A DNA stretch of 64,000 bases from Warburgia ugandensis (taxonomy: Eukaryota > Streptophyta > Magnoliopsida > Canellales > Canellaceae): the NCBI GenBank assembly GCA_035236585.1, contig CP141133.1, forward strand, positions 43,603,729-43,667,728, in the 5' to 3' direction. Below are positions 25,211 through 36,938 of the stretch, in pieces (the first letter of the stretch is position 1; each line of letters starts with the position of its first letter). The notes under the pieces are model-generated. The model did not search any database. It was given only the letters and a program-made list of their open reading frames with translations, and was not told the origin of the DNA. The translations under genes and the position numbers were made by a program.

Positions 25211-25224
25211 GGGGGGGGGGGGGG
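25211..25224 (+). repeat. Run of 14 G
   Basis: Lies between gag (frame 1) and protease (frame 2), so its length decides the frame. Length may also be a sequencing or assembly uncertainty. Confidence 0.8.
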
Positions 25225-25261
25225 TGTCTTCACCATCACTAACAGCTAGGCTGGACCATCT

Positions 25262-25720
25262 AATGCAGTGATTGAAGGTACATTACTTGTAGCTAAAAAC
25301 TATGCCAAAATACTATTTGATTTTGGATCTATGCATTCCTTTAGATCTTGCGTATTTGCATCTAGTATACAACTGTCAGTGAAAAACTTGAGATTTAATC
25401 TAGATGTAATAATTGTAGTTGGAAAAATAGTTAAATTACAAGAATACTTGCATAATGTACCTGTAGAAGTATTGGGGAAAACAATGGACATAGACCTCAT
25501 TTTACTGAACATGGTGGACTTTGACATCATACTGGGTATGGACTGGTTAGCAAAATACTGGGTAGTTATGGACTGTCATAAAAAAATAGTCACATTTAGC
25601 AAACCGGGTTAGGAAGTATTTGTATTGTATGGGAAACACAATGACTTAAACAAATCCATTATCTCAGCTATGAAGGTAGTCAAACATATGTGCAAGGGGT
25701 GTTAGGCATTTCTAGCAACA
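25262..25720 (+). pseudogene. Element B protease region, catalytic motif altered
   Basis: Reads NAVIEGTLLVAKNYAKILF, then DFGSMHSF where A has DTGSTHSF, and DFDIILGMDWLAKYW further on. The active-site Thr of the retropepsin D-T/S-G motif is replaced by Phe, which should abolish activity. Stops follow at about 25610 and 25703. Confidence 0.85.
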
Positions 25721-27000
25721 ATAATTTCTTTAGATGTTGAATAGCCCAGGATAACAGAAATTGAAGTAGTCAGGGAATTCCAAGATGTTTTTCCAGAAGA
25801 ACTACCAGGATTACCTCCACATAGAGAAATTAAGTTTACCATTGAAGTAATTCCTGGTACAACTCCAATTTCTAAAGCACCTTATAGGATGGCCCCAACA
25901 GAGTTGAAAGAGTTGAAAGGTTAGTTATAGGAATTGTTAGACAAAGGGTTTGTTAGACCAAGTAGTTCACCATGGGGAGCACCAGTAATATTTGTGAAGA
26001 AGAAGGATGGGTCTATGAGATTGTGCATTAATTATAGAATGTTGAACAGTGTCACAATGAAAAAAAGGTATCCCTTACCTCGCATTTATGATCTCTTTGA
26101 TCAACTCCAATATGCTAAGGTGGTTTCCAAAATCGACCTTAGATCAGGATATCATCAATTGCGTATTAAGGATGAAGACATACCTAAGTCAGCATTCAAA
26201 ACTCGGTATGGGCATTCAGAACTCTAGCAGTATCCAGGAACATCAAGAACACTTACGAATTGTACTAAATACCCTTAGAACATATAAACTATTCAGTAAA
26301 TTTAGTAAGTGTGAATTCTACTTAGAGAAGGTCAATTTCTTGGGTTATGTAATTTCCAAGAATGGAGTAAAAGTGGACCCCACCAAGGTTGAGGCAGTAA
26401 TGAATTGGGAGAAATCTAAAACAGTAACAGAAATATGTAGTTTTCTTAGACTAGTAGGATACTACCATAGATTCATTCGAGGATTTTCCCATATAGCCCT
26501 TCCTTTGACTTCATTGACTAGAAAAGGGGCACAATTCACTTGGACAGAAGAATCTGAAAATAGTTTCCAAGAGCTAAAGAAGAGGTTAACTATAACACCA
26601 GTATTGACTTTGTCATTTGGAAGTGGGGGATATGAAATATACTGTGATGCTTTAGGCAAAGGGTTAGGAGGTGTGTTGATGCAAAATGGGAAGGTCATTG
26701 CTTATGAATCTAGACAATTGAAGAAATATGAAATAAATTACCCAGTACATGACCTAGAATTGGCAGTTGTAGTTTTTGCAATGATAATTTAGAGACATTA
26801 TTTGTATGGAGAAAAATTCAGTGTATTCACAGATCATAAAATTCTTAAGTACATCTTCACTCAAGCTAATTTGAACACGAGACAAAGAAGATGGATGGAG
26901 TATATCAAAGACTACGGTTTCGCCATCCAATACCATCCTGGAAAAGCAAACGTAGTAGCTGATGCATTAAGTAGACAGCCAAGAGCTGTACTCACAAACA
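25721..27000 (+). pseudogene. Element B RT-RNase H lacking the catalytic loop
   Basis: RT starts with [64 protein letters not shown] and [15 protein letters not shown]. At about 26220 the text breaks inside RYGHSE and resumes as [16 protein letters not shown] in another frame. Compared with A, some 45 residues including MPFGL and the catalytic x-DD loop are absent, so this copy cannot have been an active RT after that deletion. Downstream are [18 protein letters not shown], the RNase H motif [31 protein letters not shown], and [16 protein letters not shown]. Stops at two Q positions near 25922-25930 and one at a W position near 26790. Confidence 0.9.
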
Positions 27001-27290
27001 TCACCATTAAATTAGATTTTGTAGAAAGAGTTCTTAAAGCCCAAGAAGAAGATACAGTAACTTAGGAATTGTGTAAAAAGAAAATATTTTGTAAGGGTAC
27101 AGATGGGGGTATACGTTTTTAGGAGAGATTGGTGGTTCCTTTAAATACAGACTTGAGAAAAGAATTATTATAAGAAGCACATCAGTCAAAATTTTCCATA
27201 CACCCTAGGGGTATAAAGATGTATCAAGATTTGAAAAGGAACTTTTGGTGGGAAGGCATGAAAAGAGAAATAGGGGAATTTGTAAGGAGA
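27001..27290 (+). pseudogene. Element B integrase N-terminus, truncated
   Basis: The zinc domain begins normally: EAHQSKFSIHP gives the two His, then MYQDLKRNFWWEGMKREIGEF. It ends at FVRRL, just before the two Cys expected of the HHCC motif, and at once becomes LTR sequence (AATAAATAATGAAATTG). Two stops lie at Q positions before the zinc domain (27063, 27121) and one just before the His pair (about 27171). Confidence 0.88.
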
Positions 27291-27841
27291 TTGAATAAAT
27301 AATGAAATTGAAAATTTCAAGAAAACTAAGCTAGAATATTGGGTTATTAAAAATGTACTTCTCATAGAAGTAGAATTAAGATATAAGACATATATAATTG
27401 AAAACATACTCGATGAACCATTCAGAATGATTGTAAGCACAACAAATTCTGAGTTTGAATGAAAAATCCTTAATTTTCTCCATTTTTATGAATAAAAGGA
27501 TAAAATGGTAAATTTTACTCATAACCAAGACCTAAGAAATAAAAATTTGGAATGTACTCGGAAATATGATTTCAACGCCACTAAGTATGCTCAATTCCGA
27601 GTTCATGGGAATAAACCCTATTTTTCTCCATTTTTGGAATTAAAAGGGCAAAATGGTCTTTTCACACCTCCGTGTGGCCCACAAAGGAATCCAACGACAA
27701 AAAAACATGTAATCATGAGTCAAACCACTACCACCTGCTAGTGGAGAAGGAGGTGGTAGCGGGAATCCAATGACAATTTAATACTAAAAAAGAAATGAAA
27801 CATAATAATTACATATAATTATGAAAAATGCCAAAAATGCT

Positions 27842-27849
27842 TATAAATA
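27842..27849 (+). promoter_or_regulatory. TATA box of B 3' LTR
   Basis: TATAAATA at the position matching 19710 in the 5' LTR. Confidence 0.6.
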
Positions 27850-30800
27850 CCTCAAAAAAAAAATCCCAAAATTTTTCATAAAATTCATCATGAAATTCCC
27901 TAGCCTCTCCCAAAATTTCACCTCAAAACTCCTCCCCCTTCTCTCTCTTTTCTTCCTTCTTTCTCCCTCTTTATTTTTTTCTATTAGCGCGTCCACAAAT
28001 GCACCCAGGGGAATATTCCCACTGAACCATCAAGCGAATTTGTTGACGCATCATCCTTGACGAATAGGGTTTTTACCGTGCTACAGTTTTTCAATTAGTT
28101 GTTCCTTCTAAATTGTTGAATCCTTAATCTACTCCGCTAAAAAGGTTCAGCACATCAAAATACACAAAAGCCTTATCATTTTACAACGATCATTGGAGAA
28201 TTCATCAGTCAAATCATCGAAAAATAGTAGCTTTGGCGACTGCTATCTCCGGCATAGATTTTCTTAATTTTTGGCCAAGTTTTCGGACTTTGAACACACT
28301 AGGTAGGTGGAACTCATCCCCCTCTTCATTTTCCCTAAGTTGATTTTGAGTTTTGGGCTCATCGGAATTGTTTCTCCAGTGATCTTCACCGGTGAACTAG
28401 TACCAGTGATCAGCCCTAATTCACCATCTTGGATGGCTCAGATGAAACTTCTAAGCTCTTAGATGGATTCCTGGGGCCCAAAAACCCTAGGAGATGAAAT
28501 CTAAGCAGTTGGATGTCAAAGATGGAGGAGATCCAGTGGTGGGTGATCTAATGGTCCAGATTTGGATCGTCTCTCCTATAGCTGGTCACCTCCATCCAAC
28601 CACCTATAATAGGGGGTAACAAGCTCTGGCCACTGGTTGTCTCTGCACCCATAAGCCCAGATTTGATCTGGGCCATCCAATTTTGAACTAAAACCTCATT
28701 TTTTCAATTAAGAGCTCAATTTAGCTTTGATTTCATATTAGAAAGTTTCTATAGATTCCATGTCACTTCTATAAGTTACTGAACTCATAAGATTTATGTT
28801 TTTAATTGAATTTATTTGTAAAAATTACTAAAATCCATTCTAGCAGTATTGGATCGTGATCTAGATGATCTCAAAATAGAGATCTGAACTGATGGATGGG
28901 TTCAAGAGGTCCCAAAACACTAAGGACCATGACCATGGTAAAAATTCTGGGTTTCTAGATCAAGTAAATTAATAAAAATAGTAAGATCAAATTTCATCCT
29001 TTAAAATGGGCTGAAATCTTAAAATCCTAATTCTAATCTCTATTTAACTCCAAATTGAGATCGAAAAGTTAGGTTGGATTCCTCTTGATGAGTAGAACCT
29101 ATGGAATATAGAAAATTTATGTTTTGATGCATGTAAAATTCTTTTAATAAAGAAAAGTATTACTACTTCTTATGATTAGTGAAATTTGGAATGATCAAAC
29201 TCTATAATTTTGATCCACTGATGATCTTGTGATTTTGAAACATGGAATCAATGGTTATAAGTGGCTGATCTATGTTTAATTAAGAAATCTAACCTTAAAA
29301 GTAGTAAGATCCGTAAAAATGAATGGTAATCTCCTTGATCAAGTTGATCAAGGATTATTGGATAGTATGGATGTATTTGGATGAATATATTAAGGTAATA
29401 TCATATGGGTTTATGGACGGACTTGATGATGATGATTTGGGATAGATTAAGATATATGCCCTTAAATTGGATAAAAGGACTTAAGATCTTCTTGATCGGT
29501 TGGATCAAGAAGGATTAGATCATTTGATGAGATGCATCAATGATCTCATAATGAAATTACATTAAGAAGATTATTAGATCTAAAGGGAAATGAAAAGATC
29601 AAGATCTAAATCCTAAAAGGGATAGAAATCACCTATGATCGTTTGATCATGATGAATAGTTATGGCATGTTAGATTTTCATGTGAATTTTTAAATGTTAT
29701 TATAATTGTCATTTATTGCTTGGTAGATTTAATTGAAGATTTATTTATTTATTCTTTAATGCTTATGTTATGAAAATTACATTAAAAATCTAATTAAATG
29801 AAAAATAGAGTTGAAGGACATTTACATGGAATGAATGACATGGACTTAATGATAGTAAGGGCTATAGTTAGTAGGATAATATAAGGAATAACATTTCCTT
29901 AGACCAAATTAGGAGAATAATGAAACTCCATGAATGACAACTTAATGTTCATGGACTTAATTAAAATCAATTAGAAAGAGTACTTAGGGTTGAAATGCTC
30001 ATAGGAACCTTATCAAGGGTTGAGCTAAGGTCACACTAATGAATGATGAACATGGTGGTTAAGGGGGTTCTCTAATAGAGCCTCGCTCATCCCCTACCTT
30101 CAATTGACGTTTGTGAGGTCTAAACACCTCCTTACATGAGGATTGAAGTAACCACTTTGTGTTCAACCATTTAGCTAGTGAGCCTTAGCCAAATTGACAT
30201 AAGAGGAGCTGTCTAGACTTAGAGGGAATAAGCTATCCTCAACTAGTAAAACATTAACTGGTAGAGTAATAATAATAAGAACATAAAAGGTTAGTATATT
30301 ATCTAATCTTACTAAAATTTTTAAATAAGATAAGGAAGATCAAACAAGATCTAAGAGAGATCTTGAAGGATCACAAACAAAAACAAAAGAAATATAATGT
30401 AGATTGTAGTATTGTTCTATGATTTTACTTATAGTGTAGATTGTGAACATCGAAGGTTTGAAACCTTGATCATATATGATTCAAGGAAAGTTAGGGCATC
30501 TCTCATAGGATAACCCAAATACATGTAGAAAGAATACTAGTATAGAGGAATGACTTTATATGTATGGTTTGATAGATGTATGAATCAAGACCATGATGGA
30601 AAATATGGAGTGAATACCACTTGAGATGCATGAATCAAGACCATGATACCACTTTGAGGTAGGTGAATGTGAAAGAATGTATTAAGGATTCATGTTTATA
30701 CATACATGATTTTCTGTCTAGAATTATACACCGTCAAGATATAAGTATACTTGGTACCTTAGCATAATAATGATCCAATCACATGATCTACCTAAATGAT

Positions 30801-31549
30801 CCAACCCCATGATCCAATTCAGCTGATCCAATCTAATGATCTAATCAAATGAGGTGAAAGTAAGGAGATGTGTAGACTAAGGACACCATAAGAATAGGGC
30901 ATAGAAGATATTCCAATCTTAGTTAAATAGACACATTATCTGATATGTACAATGTATTTTACATACAAGCATGGCGGCTTGTGATTTTGTTTTACATAGC
31001 CGTAGGACTAGGGATGCTATGCTAGTGAAGTTATGATGGTTTGGCCACCCGCTTCTTGAAACTTATATGATAGATACCATGCCCAAAGAGGGGTTAAATG
31101 TCGAGTGGGGAAATCATGGGAAGTCTGCCACTGTGACAGTCATGGTCCCCTCCATGTTGACATGAATTTTATTATTTCCATAGTTGGTATCAGTGGATTA
31201 TTACACAGTTATTTGGGGGCGTTGTACGGATTGAGACTGCACATAGTAGCCCTTGAGTATTTTGCATTATGATAGGCATAGTGTAGTGCCATGGCATGAT
31301 GAGATGCCACTACATGAGTTCCTAGAAAGAAAATTCCTGTATGAGAATTGGCTGAACTAGGGGAAGGAACAAGTTTTGAGTAATTTTTACTATTTTAACT
31401 GATTTATCCTATACTACATAAATAACATATATACTCTATGTTGAGATAACTCATGAGTGGGTAACCATGATAGAATAATCACTAAGCTATGTATTCTTAT
31501 ATTAGTAAAGTAGTATATTTTTGTATCCCCTACCAAGCATAGCTTGCTC

Positions 31550-31583
31550 AGATATTGTAAATGTTTGAATATTTACAATATCT
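31550..31583. other. Stem-loop of B 3' LTR
   Basis: AGATATTGTAAAT and ATTTACAATATCT make a perfect 13-bp stem with an 8-nt loop, 369 bp before the LTR end. Confidence 0.8.
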
Positions 31584-31952
31584 TAGATACAGGGAAGGAG
31601 TCTTAAGGAAGTAAAGCTTGAAGACTCAGAAGCTGTAAGACTGATCAAAGTATTTTCCTTTGAAGAATGTGTAATTTGGTTATGTACCTTGTAATTTGGA
31701 TTGTATATGGACAATGGATTATAATTGTAATACAGGGGCTGTGTAAGAGTGAACTACTGGATGATTCGTGGTATTCAATAAAATTTTATTTTATACAAAA
31801 TGTCTATGTGCATTATGTACCTTGAGGTGAGACTTGGGTTTTGTTATAAACAAATTTAAAAGAAAAGAATTTTTGTTGTATTGTTTGCGAATTTTTTTTA
31901 CCATAAGGGCCTTGCCTTTGAAAAATGTGTTATAAAAAACCGGGTCGTCATA

Positions 31953-31957
31953 GAATA
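31953..31957 (+). repeat. Probable target site duplication of element B, right copy (GAATA)
   Basis: Matches 19206-19210. Confidence 0.65.
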
Positions 31958-32690
31958 GGTGCATTAGTTACCTTTTGTTGAATGAGTTTCATAACTCTTT
32001 TGTGCTTCTTCTCTCCCCTTGAAATTTCCACCCTTCATGCACTTGTAATAGAAGCGATGTTGGTGCTGAAATTTTTTATCAATCTTTGATAGAAAGAAAT
32101 GAGGTCATCAAATTCCCGAATAGCTTTTGTTCTAACAAAGCTTATAGCACTTTCTAAAGATGATTCAAGTGGTCCTCCCAACCTTTGTTGTACACAAGAA
32201 TATCATCAAAGTGGACAACAACAATTTTCCACTGACAGGTTTAAAAACATAACTCATCAAATGCATGAAAGTGCTAAGAGTGATAGATAAGCCAAAAAGT
32301 CCTAACCAACAACTCATAGAGTTCATCTCTAGTTTTAAAAGCTATCTTCCATTTATTACCTGGTCTCATTTGAAATTGATGGTATCTATTAGAAAGATCA
32401 ATCTTGTAAATGGTAGTAACTCCATTGAGTTGATCTAGTAGATCATCATGATAAGGGATAGGGAAATGATAATTGATTGTAATCTTGTTCACCAATCTAC
32501 TTTCAATCCACATCATCCATGTTCCATATTTCCTTGGCACAGGAAGGGCATGTACTACTCAACGAATCTTGCTTTCTTGAACCAAACCTTTAGGAATCAA
32601 ATCATTGGTTTCTTGCCACTCAATAACCACGTACAGAAGAGAAATAAAGGAAGTACATAGTAAGTATCTATTTATGGTAAGAAAATGTCC
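31958..32690 (-). pseudogene. Element C: reverse transcriptase remnant
   Basis: On the minus strand, from right to left: LIPKGLVQES, then PRKYGTWMMWIESRLVNKIT, HFPIPYHDDLLDQLNG, YKIDLSNRYHQFQMRPGN, WKIAFKTRDELYE, HFDDILVYNKGWEDHL (catalytic DD at 32202-32207), DDLISFYQRLIKNFS, and IQQKVTNAPI. These are the RT blocks of a non-Tekay gypsy lineage, and the last one leads into RNase H. The MPFGLS block is decayed and there are several stops and shifts. It continues across element B into 19097-19210. Confidence 0.88.
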
Positions 32691-35600
32691 AAATTTCTCT
32701 ATAGATGCAGAATGTTCACCGCTACAAATTCAAGTGAGATTAGATTTCTATGGATATATAATAGTCACCATCACAGGAATCAATCAATGATTTTGTTCAC
32801 TAGCCTTTGATATAAAAACACTACCAAGAGATATATAACTTAGGTTGGAATCTTAACCCACCACCTTAGGATATAGAGTTGAAAAACATCTAACCACACA
32901 GGGAATCCACCAAGTGATATGGAAACAATGAGAACCAAGATGAAACACACATATCCCAGTTGAATGTGAGAAATACATCCAATCTTCAACTTGAAAAAAA
33001 TGTGAATTGAATAATGCAACTAACTTTTCTATTTGATTCATATCTAGGATATTTGTAGATGGGGAATAAGAAATTTCAAAGCTACAAAGAAACAATCTAA
33101 CTATAAGAGTTGCTTAGCCTAATAAGAATTTTTAAGTATGTACCACTTACTCTCCAAGACTTTTTTAGTCATGGTTGTTACTAAATGCTCTTAATCAACA
33201 TTGGATAGTTACCAATTACAATCAAGCAACTTCTAAACTCATACAATGCAAACTATCATGCTTCTAAACTCATAGACTTCCTTAGAAAAACTTTTCTAAG
33301 CCAAGGTAGTTAAAAATCTTTTAGGAATCAACACATTGATTTCTTGACGAAGCTCATTTTATACCAAGGCAATTTCTTAGTTCCATTAGTACTTGTTTTT
33401 TTCTTGGTCATAGGCCAAACATACTATAATAACACCAAGGCTGCATCTAGAACTATCTTGGTAATCCATGAAACTTAAGGTTTCCCTTGTTTAACCAAAA
33501 AGTATTAACTTATTAAGGGAAAACCAAGATTGATACAGGTGAACCAATTAGTTTGCATTCTCATCTAGAATTCCAATTTTTTAGAGTTTAGGGATAATGT
33601 GGGGTAGCCCACACTTAGTAAGAGAGACTTATATAGTTCAAGGGGCTAAAAAAAATATTGATGCACACCATAAAATGCCATCAAACACCTTAATGTCATT
33701 TATGATGCACCAACTCTTGTTGAGAGCACCAACCAGTAGTAGCATTTCAACAAAACCATGTTTCTCGAGCCAAAGCTCCCTCAAAGAGCTTTATCAATCA
33801 CATGAGGGACAAAATCTAGATGATAGAGGGATAAGTGGTGGAGGTGCTTGATAGCTAATGGTGAAAATTGAGAAAACATAGAAACAAGAAATCTTCGCTC
33901 CTAAAGTTTGAAGGAAGTTAAGGGATTTGTAATTTTGTAATGCTTAGGGCACTATTTTGGACTCGTCAAGCTTAAAAACTTTGACTGGTCAATGCTGATC
34001 TCTAAAGAACTAATCTAAAACATCCATCACATCCTCTCCAATACAATCTAATCTAGAAACTCCAATTTTGGAAATAGGGAGATGTCTTTGATCATGGCAT
34101 AAAAACAACTCCTTTGGAATATCAAAATTGTTGAAACTCTTTTAGTTAATGACATCCATCCATCCTTAATGAATCATGAAGATCATCTCAAGATCCAAGA
34201 AAGTTTGATGGTGATCTTGATTGTTCATAGTTTAAATGCCTTTAATCTCTCTTGATCAACCATCAATCTCAAAATCATGATATAGACCTATGTAATTGTC
34301 CTGGGTTGAAAAAAAACTAATCCTCAAGTTGTCTACATTGTTCTCTTCAACTCTCTTTAAAATAGAAAGAAATCATACCAAATCTGTATCTTGAAATTTA
34401 GTAGACATTTTGCATCAATCAATCACTAAATCTTCATTTCTTTTCTATCTTGGCAGTCTAATGACAAATTCTATCAAACTCATAGGACCTTTTCACATGT
34501 AGCATCAAAAGATAGTAGTTTGTTTAACTAGATGTAGCATTTGCAATATTGAACAACTTAAGGACTTCCTTGTTCTTTTGACTGTTAAGAGCAAACCACT
34601 TTTAGTACCAACTTCTTGTGCAAGTAGACCACATTTCTTCATTATCACCGTATTCAAATTATGGTATTCTTTAGCAATTGACTTCATGGCTTACTAGAAA
34701 GAATGCACATCGACAAGAAAGATCATGAACTCATGTATTGTAAGTTTGATTTCTATATATGAACCTTCATTGATGACATTAAAGGTAGGAACTAGTAGTA
34801 TTAATGTAATATTATGAAGTTTTATATTATTTTTATGATCAATAAAAGTTTAGAGTTTATATAGAATAAAAAATTTGAGATTTTATATATTGAATAATTT
34901 GGCAATGAAACCTTTACTAATAGACAAAGCTCAGATAGAGCTTCTAACGACTATAAGTAGGCTAAAATCCAATGGTGGAGATTGAAGTTATGAGTGAAAT
35001 AAGATTTTAGATTGATAATGACACCCCTTTCAAAGTAGAAACAAAAATATTTGCATGTTGGAAGCACTTAAATGCAAATTAGGCCACCAAGTTAGCAAAA
35101 CAACTCTATATAATGAACCACATAAATGGATGTTTTTAATTGGATTAAATCTTTGTGACAATAAAAGTAAATATGAAATCAGAATGCTTATAAAATAAGT
35201 GGATTCTGAGAATTTCCTAAAAAATTAGAAAGTGAATACATAATAAAATCAAATCAAAATTTGGATAATAGTATTTAGAAAAATGAGAGCTCTAGAATAT
35301 TTGTAACAATACAAAATGGAAAGGAAACATAAACAAGCTAGAAAACAAGGCTAAGTTGTCAACTTAAGCTGGATGCCTATGGTTTGGGAGAAGAAAGAAA
35401 TAAAGAAGAATAGCAAAGAAAGAATGAAAGGGGGAAAGGAAGAGAGAAAAAGAGAGGAGAAAGAATAAAAAGGAGGAGGTGCACCCCTCCCCCCCCCAAC
35501 CTCGACCCCCCATCTGACTGTTAGATTGGCTTTTTGAAGCATTGAACATGTATTAGAAGGAACACAAGAAAAGCTAGTGGAGCAAACTCGATATATGTGA

Positions 35601-36610
35601 TTAAGAGGTAGGCAAATTTAGGCTTCCAAGATTTCAACTTTTTGAAAACTTGGTTTTGTGTTTATTGTGAAAAGCAATACGCGTGGTCTTTAGCACCTAA
35701 AATCCCTATTTCTCACATCATGTTTTTGGTTTTGGATCTTGTTATTCCACATCTAATTTCTATGTACAAAATTGTACTTCTATTAAAGTAGAAGAAATGT
35801 TGTAATACTATACGATATAATGCCATTTTGGACTCTATACTAGTCTAAGTATTCTAGATACCTTATAGCATGAATAGCACAATCATAAGTATATGATTTG
35901 GAAGAAACTTGTTGGGTGGAAAATTCACCCATGCATTGAGGCATTATTTGTTTTGGCTAATCTAGTCATCATGATCATATCTATTTTGTAATTCCCTTGA
36001 TAAGTATATGCGCAAATTGTGAGAAAGTGAAATGAATAGACTTGTGTGAGAGGTGCATGTCAAAAGTGCCTTTCTCCAATTTGAACAATTTTTATTACTA
36101 TGCATGAATGAATCCACATATACTATACCTAAAAGTGTTATATTGATTAGATGCACCTTGTCTTTTTACACTTAATCTACTTTGATTAAATGTATAAGGT
36201 AAATTCCAAAGTAGGCCCTATCATTAGATGTGTTGTGCACCTTACCAATAACGAGTTATTATAGATGTGCACATTGCATTATTACATCATCCGACAGGTT
36301 GGATGGTGAGTCAATGCTAGCTTCATTCTCAAAGGGTGGCATGCATATGGTAATCTAATTACTTCATAACCTTGTCATATGAATAGAATTCATATAGGCA
36401 ACTTATAACACTGGCATGACCTATCCACATTTGTAACATAGTTAGATGGGATGGAGTTTGGACATGGAAAAACCTCATGAACAAACCATCCTTAAGGTTC
36501 ATACTCATCGAGTAGTATCATGAGAAAATTAGTTTTAAAATGTTTATTTCAATCATAACTTTGAACATAACTATATGGTGCCCACTTTTCTTCTTTTTAG
36601 TAGATGATGT
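32691..36610. other. Decayed sequence, probably the 5' half of element C plus unknown DNA
   Basis: By C's orientation its protease, gag and 5' LTR should lie here on the minus strand, but I recognise none. A minus frame at 34505-34687 (MKSIAKEYHNLNTVIMKKCG...) has no family resemblance I know. A purine-rich stretch followed by a C run (35390-35500) resembles the leader of LTR A in composition only. Confidence 0.4.
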
Positions 36611-36938
36611 TTTATATTTCATAGTATACCCAACTACAATTTGATGAATCACACAATATAGTGTGATTATTTTCATTTCAAAAGATAACACCTAGTTGTG
36701 ATAAGTATACACCATCATATTTGAGTCTAGGATCAAATCAATTTTTCCAAATGATAAACCATGGTCATGATAGTTTTATATTTCATAGTATACCCAACTA
36801 CATTTTGATGAATTACACAATATAGTGTGATTATTTTCATTTCAAAAGATAACACCTAGTTGTGATAAGTATACACCATCATATTTGAGTCTAGGATCAA
36901 ATCAATTTTGCCAGATGATAAACCATGGTCATGATCAT
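36611..36938. repeat. 164-bp tandem duplication
   Basis: Two near-identical copies, 36611-36774 and 36775-36938, both starting TTTATATTTCATAGTATACC; only a few substitutions separate them. Confidence 0.9.

Larger units (their letters stand above)
19211..31952 (+). mobile_element. Element B: Tekay-related retrotransposon with 4.7-kb LTRs, internally deleted
   Basis: A 12.7-kb element in C. It has a 5' LTR, initiator-Met primer site, gag, protease, RT, RNase H and the first third of integrase in the same order and with the same motifs as A, then passes directly into the 3' LTR. Integrase core, chromodomain, polypurine tract and the first 30 bp or so of the 3' LTR are missing through one deletion near 27291. 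A second deletion removed the RT catalytic loop. The internal part (3.35 kb) is shorter than one LTR. It is more diverged than A and has many stops. Confidence 0.9.
27291..31952 (+). repeat. Element B 3' LTR, first ~30 bp missing
   Basis: Matches B' from about base 33 of the LTR onward (the AATAAAT...TGAAATTGA stretch) and ends CGGGTCGTCATA. It holds the TATA box at 27842, a GGGAATATTCCC palindrome near 28010, the CCCAGAT hairpin (28655-28672), the GGCCAC module (31009-31096) and a perfect stem-loop (31550-31583). Confidence 0.88.

Noticed and set aside
34505-34687. Minus-strand frame MKSIAKEYHNLNTVIMKKCG... as a host gene exon
   Set aside because: Short, no recognised family, no extension with splice sites that I could follow; left as unexplained.
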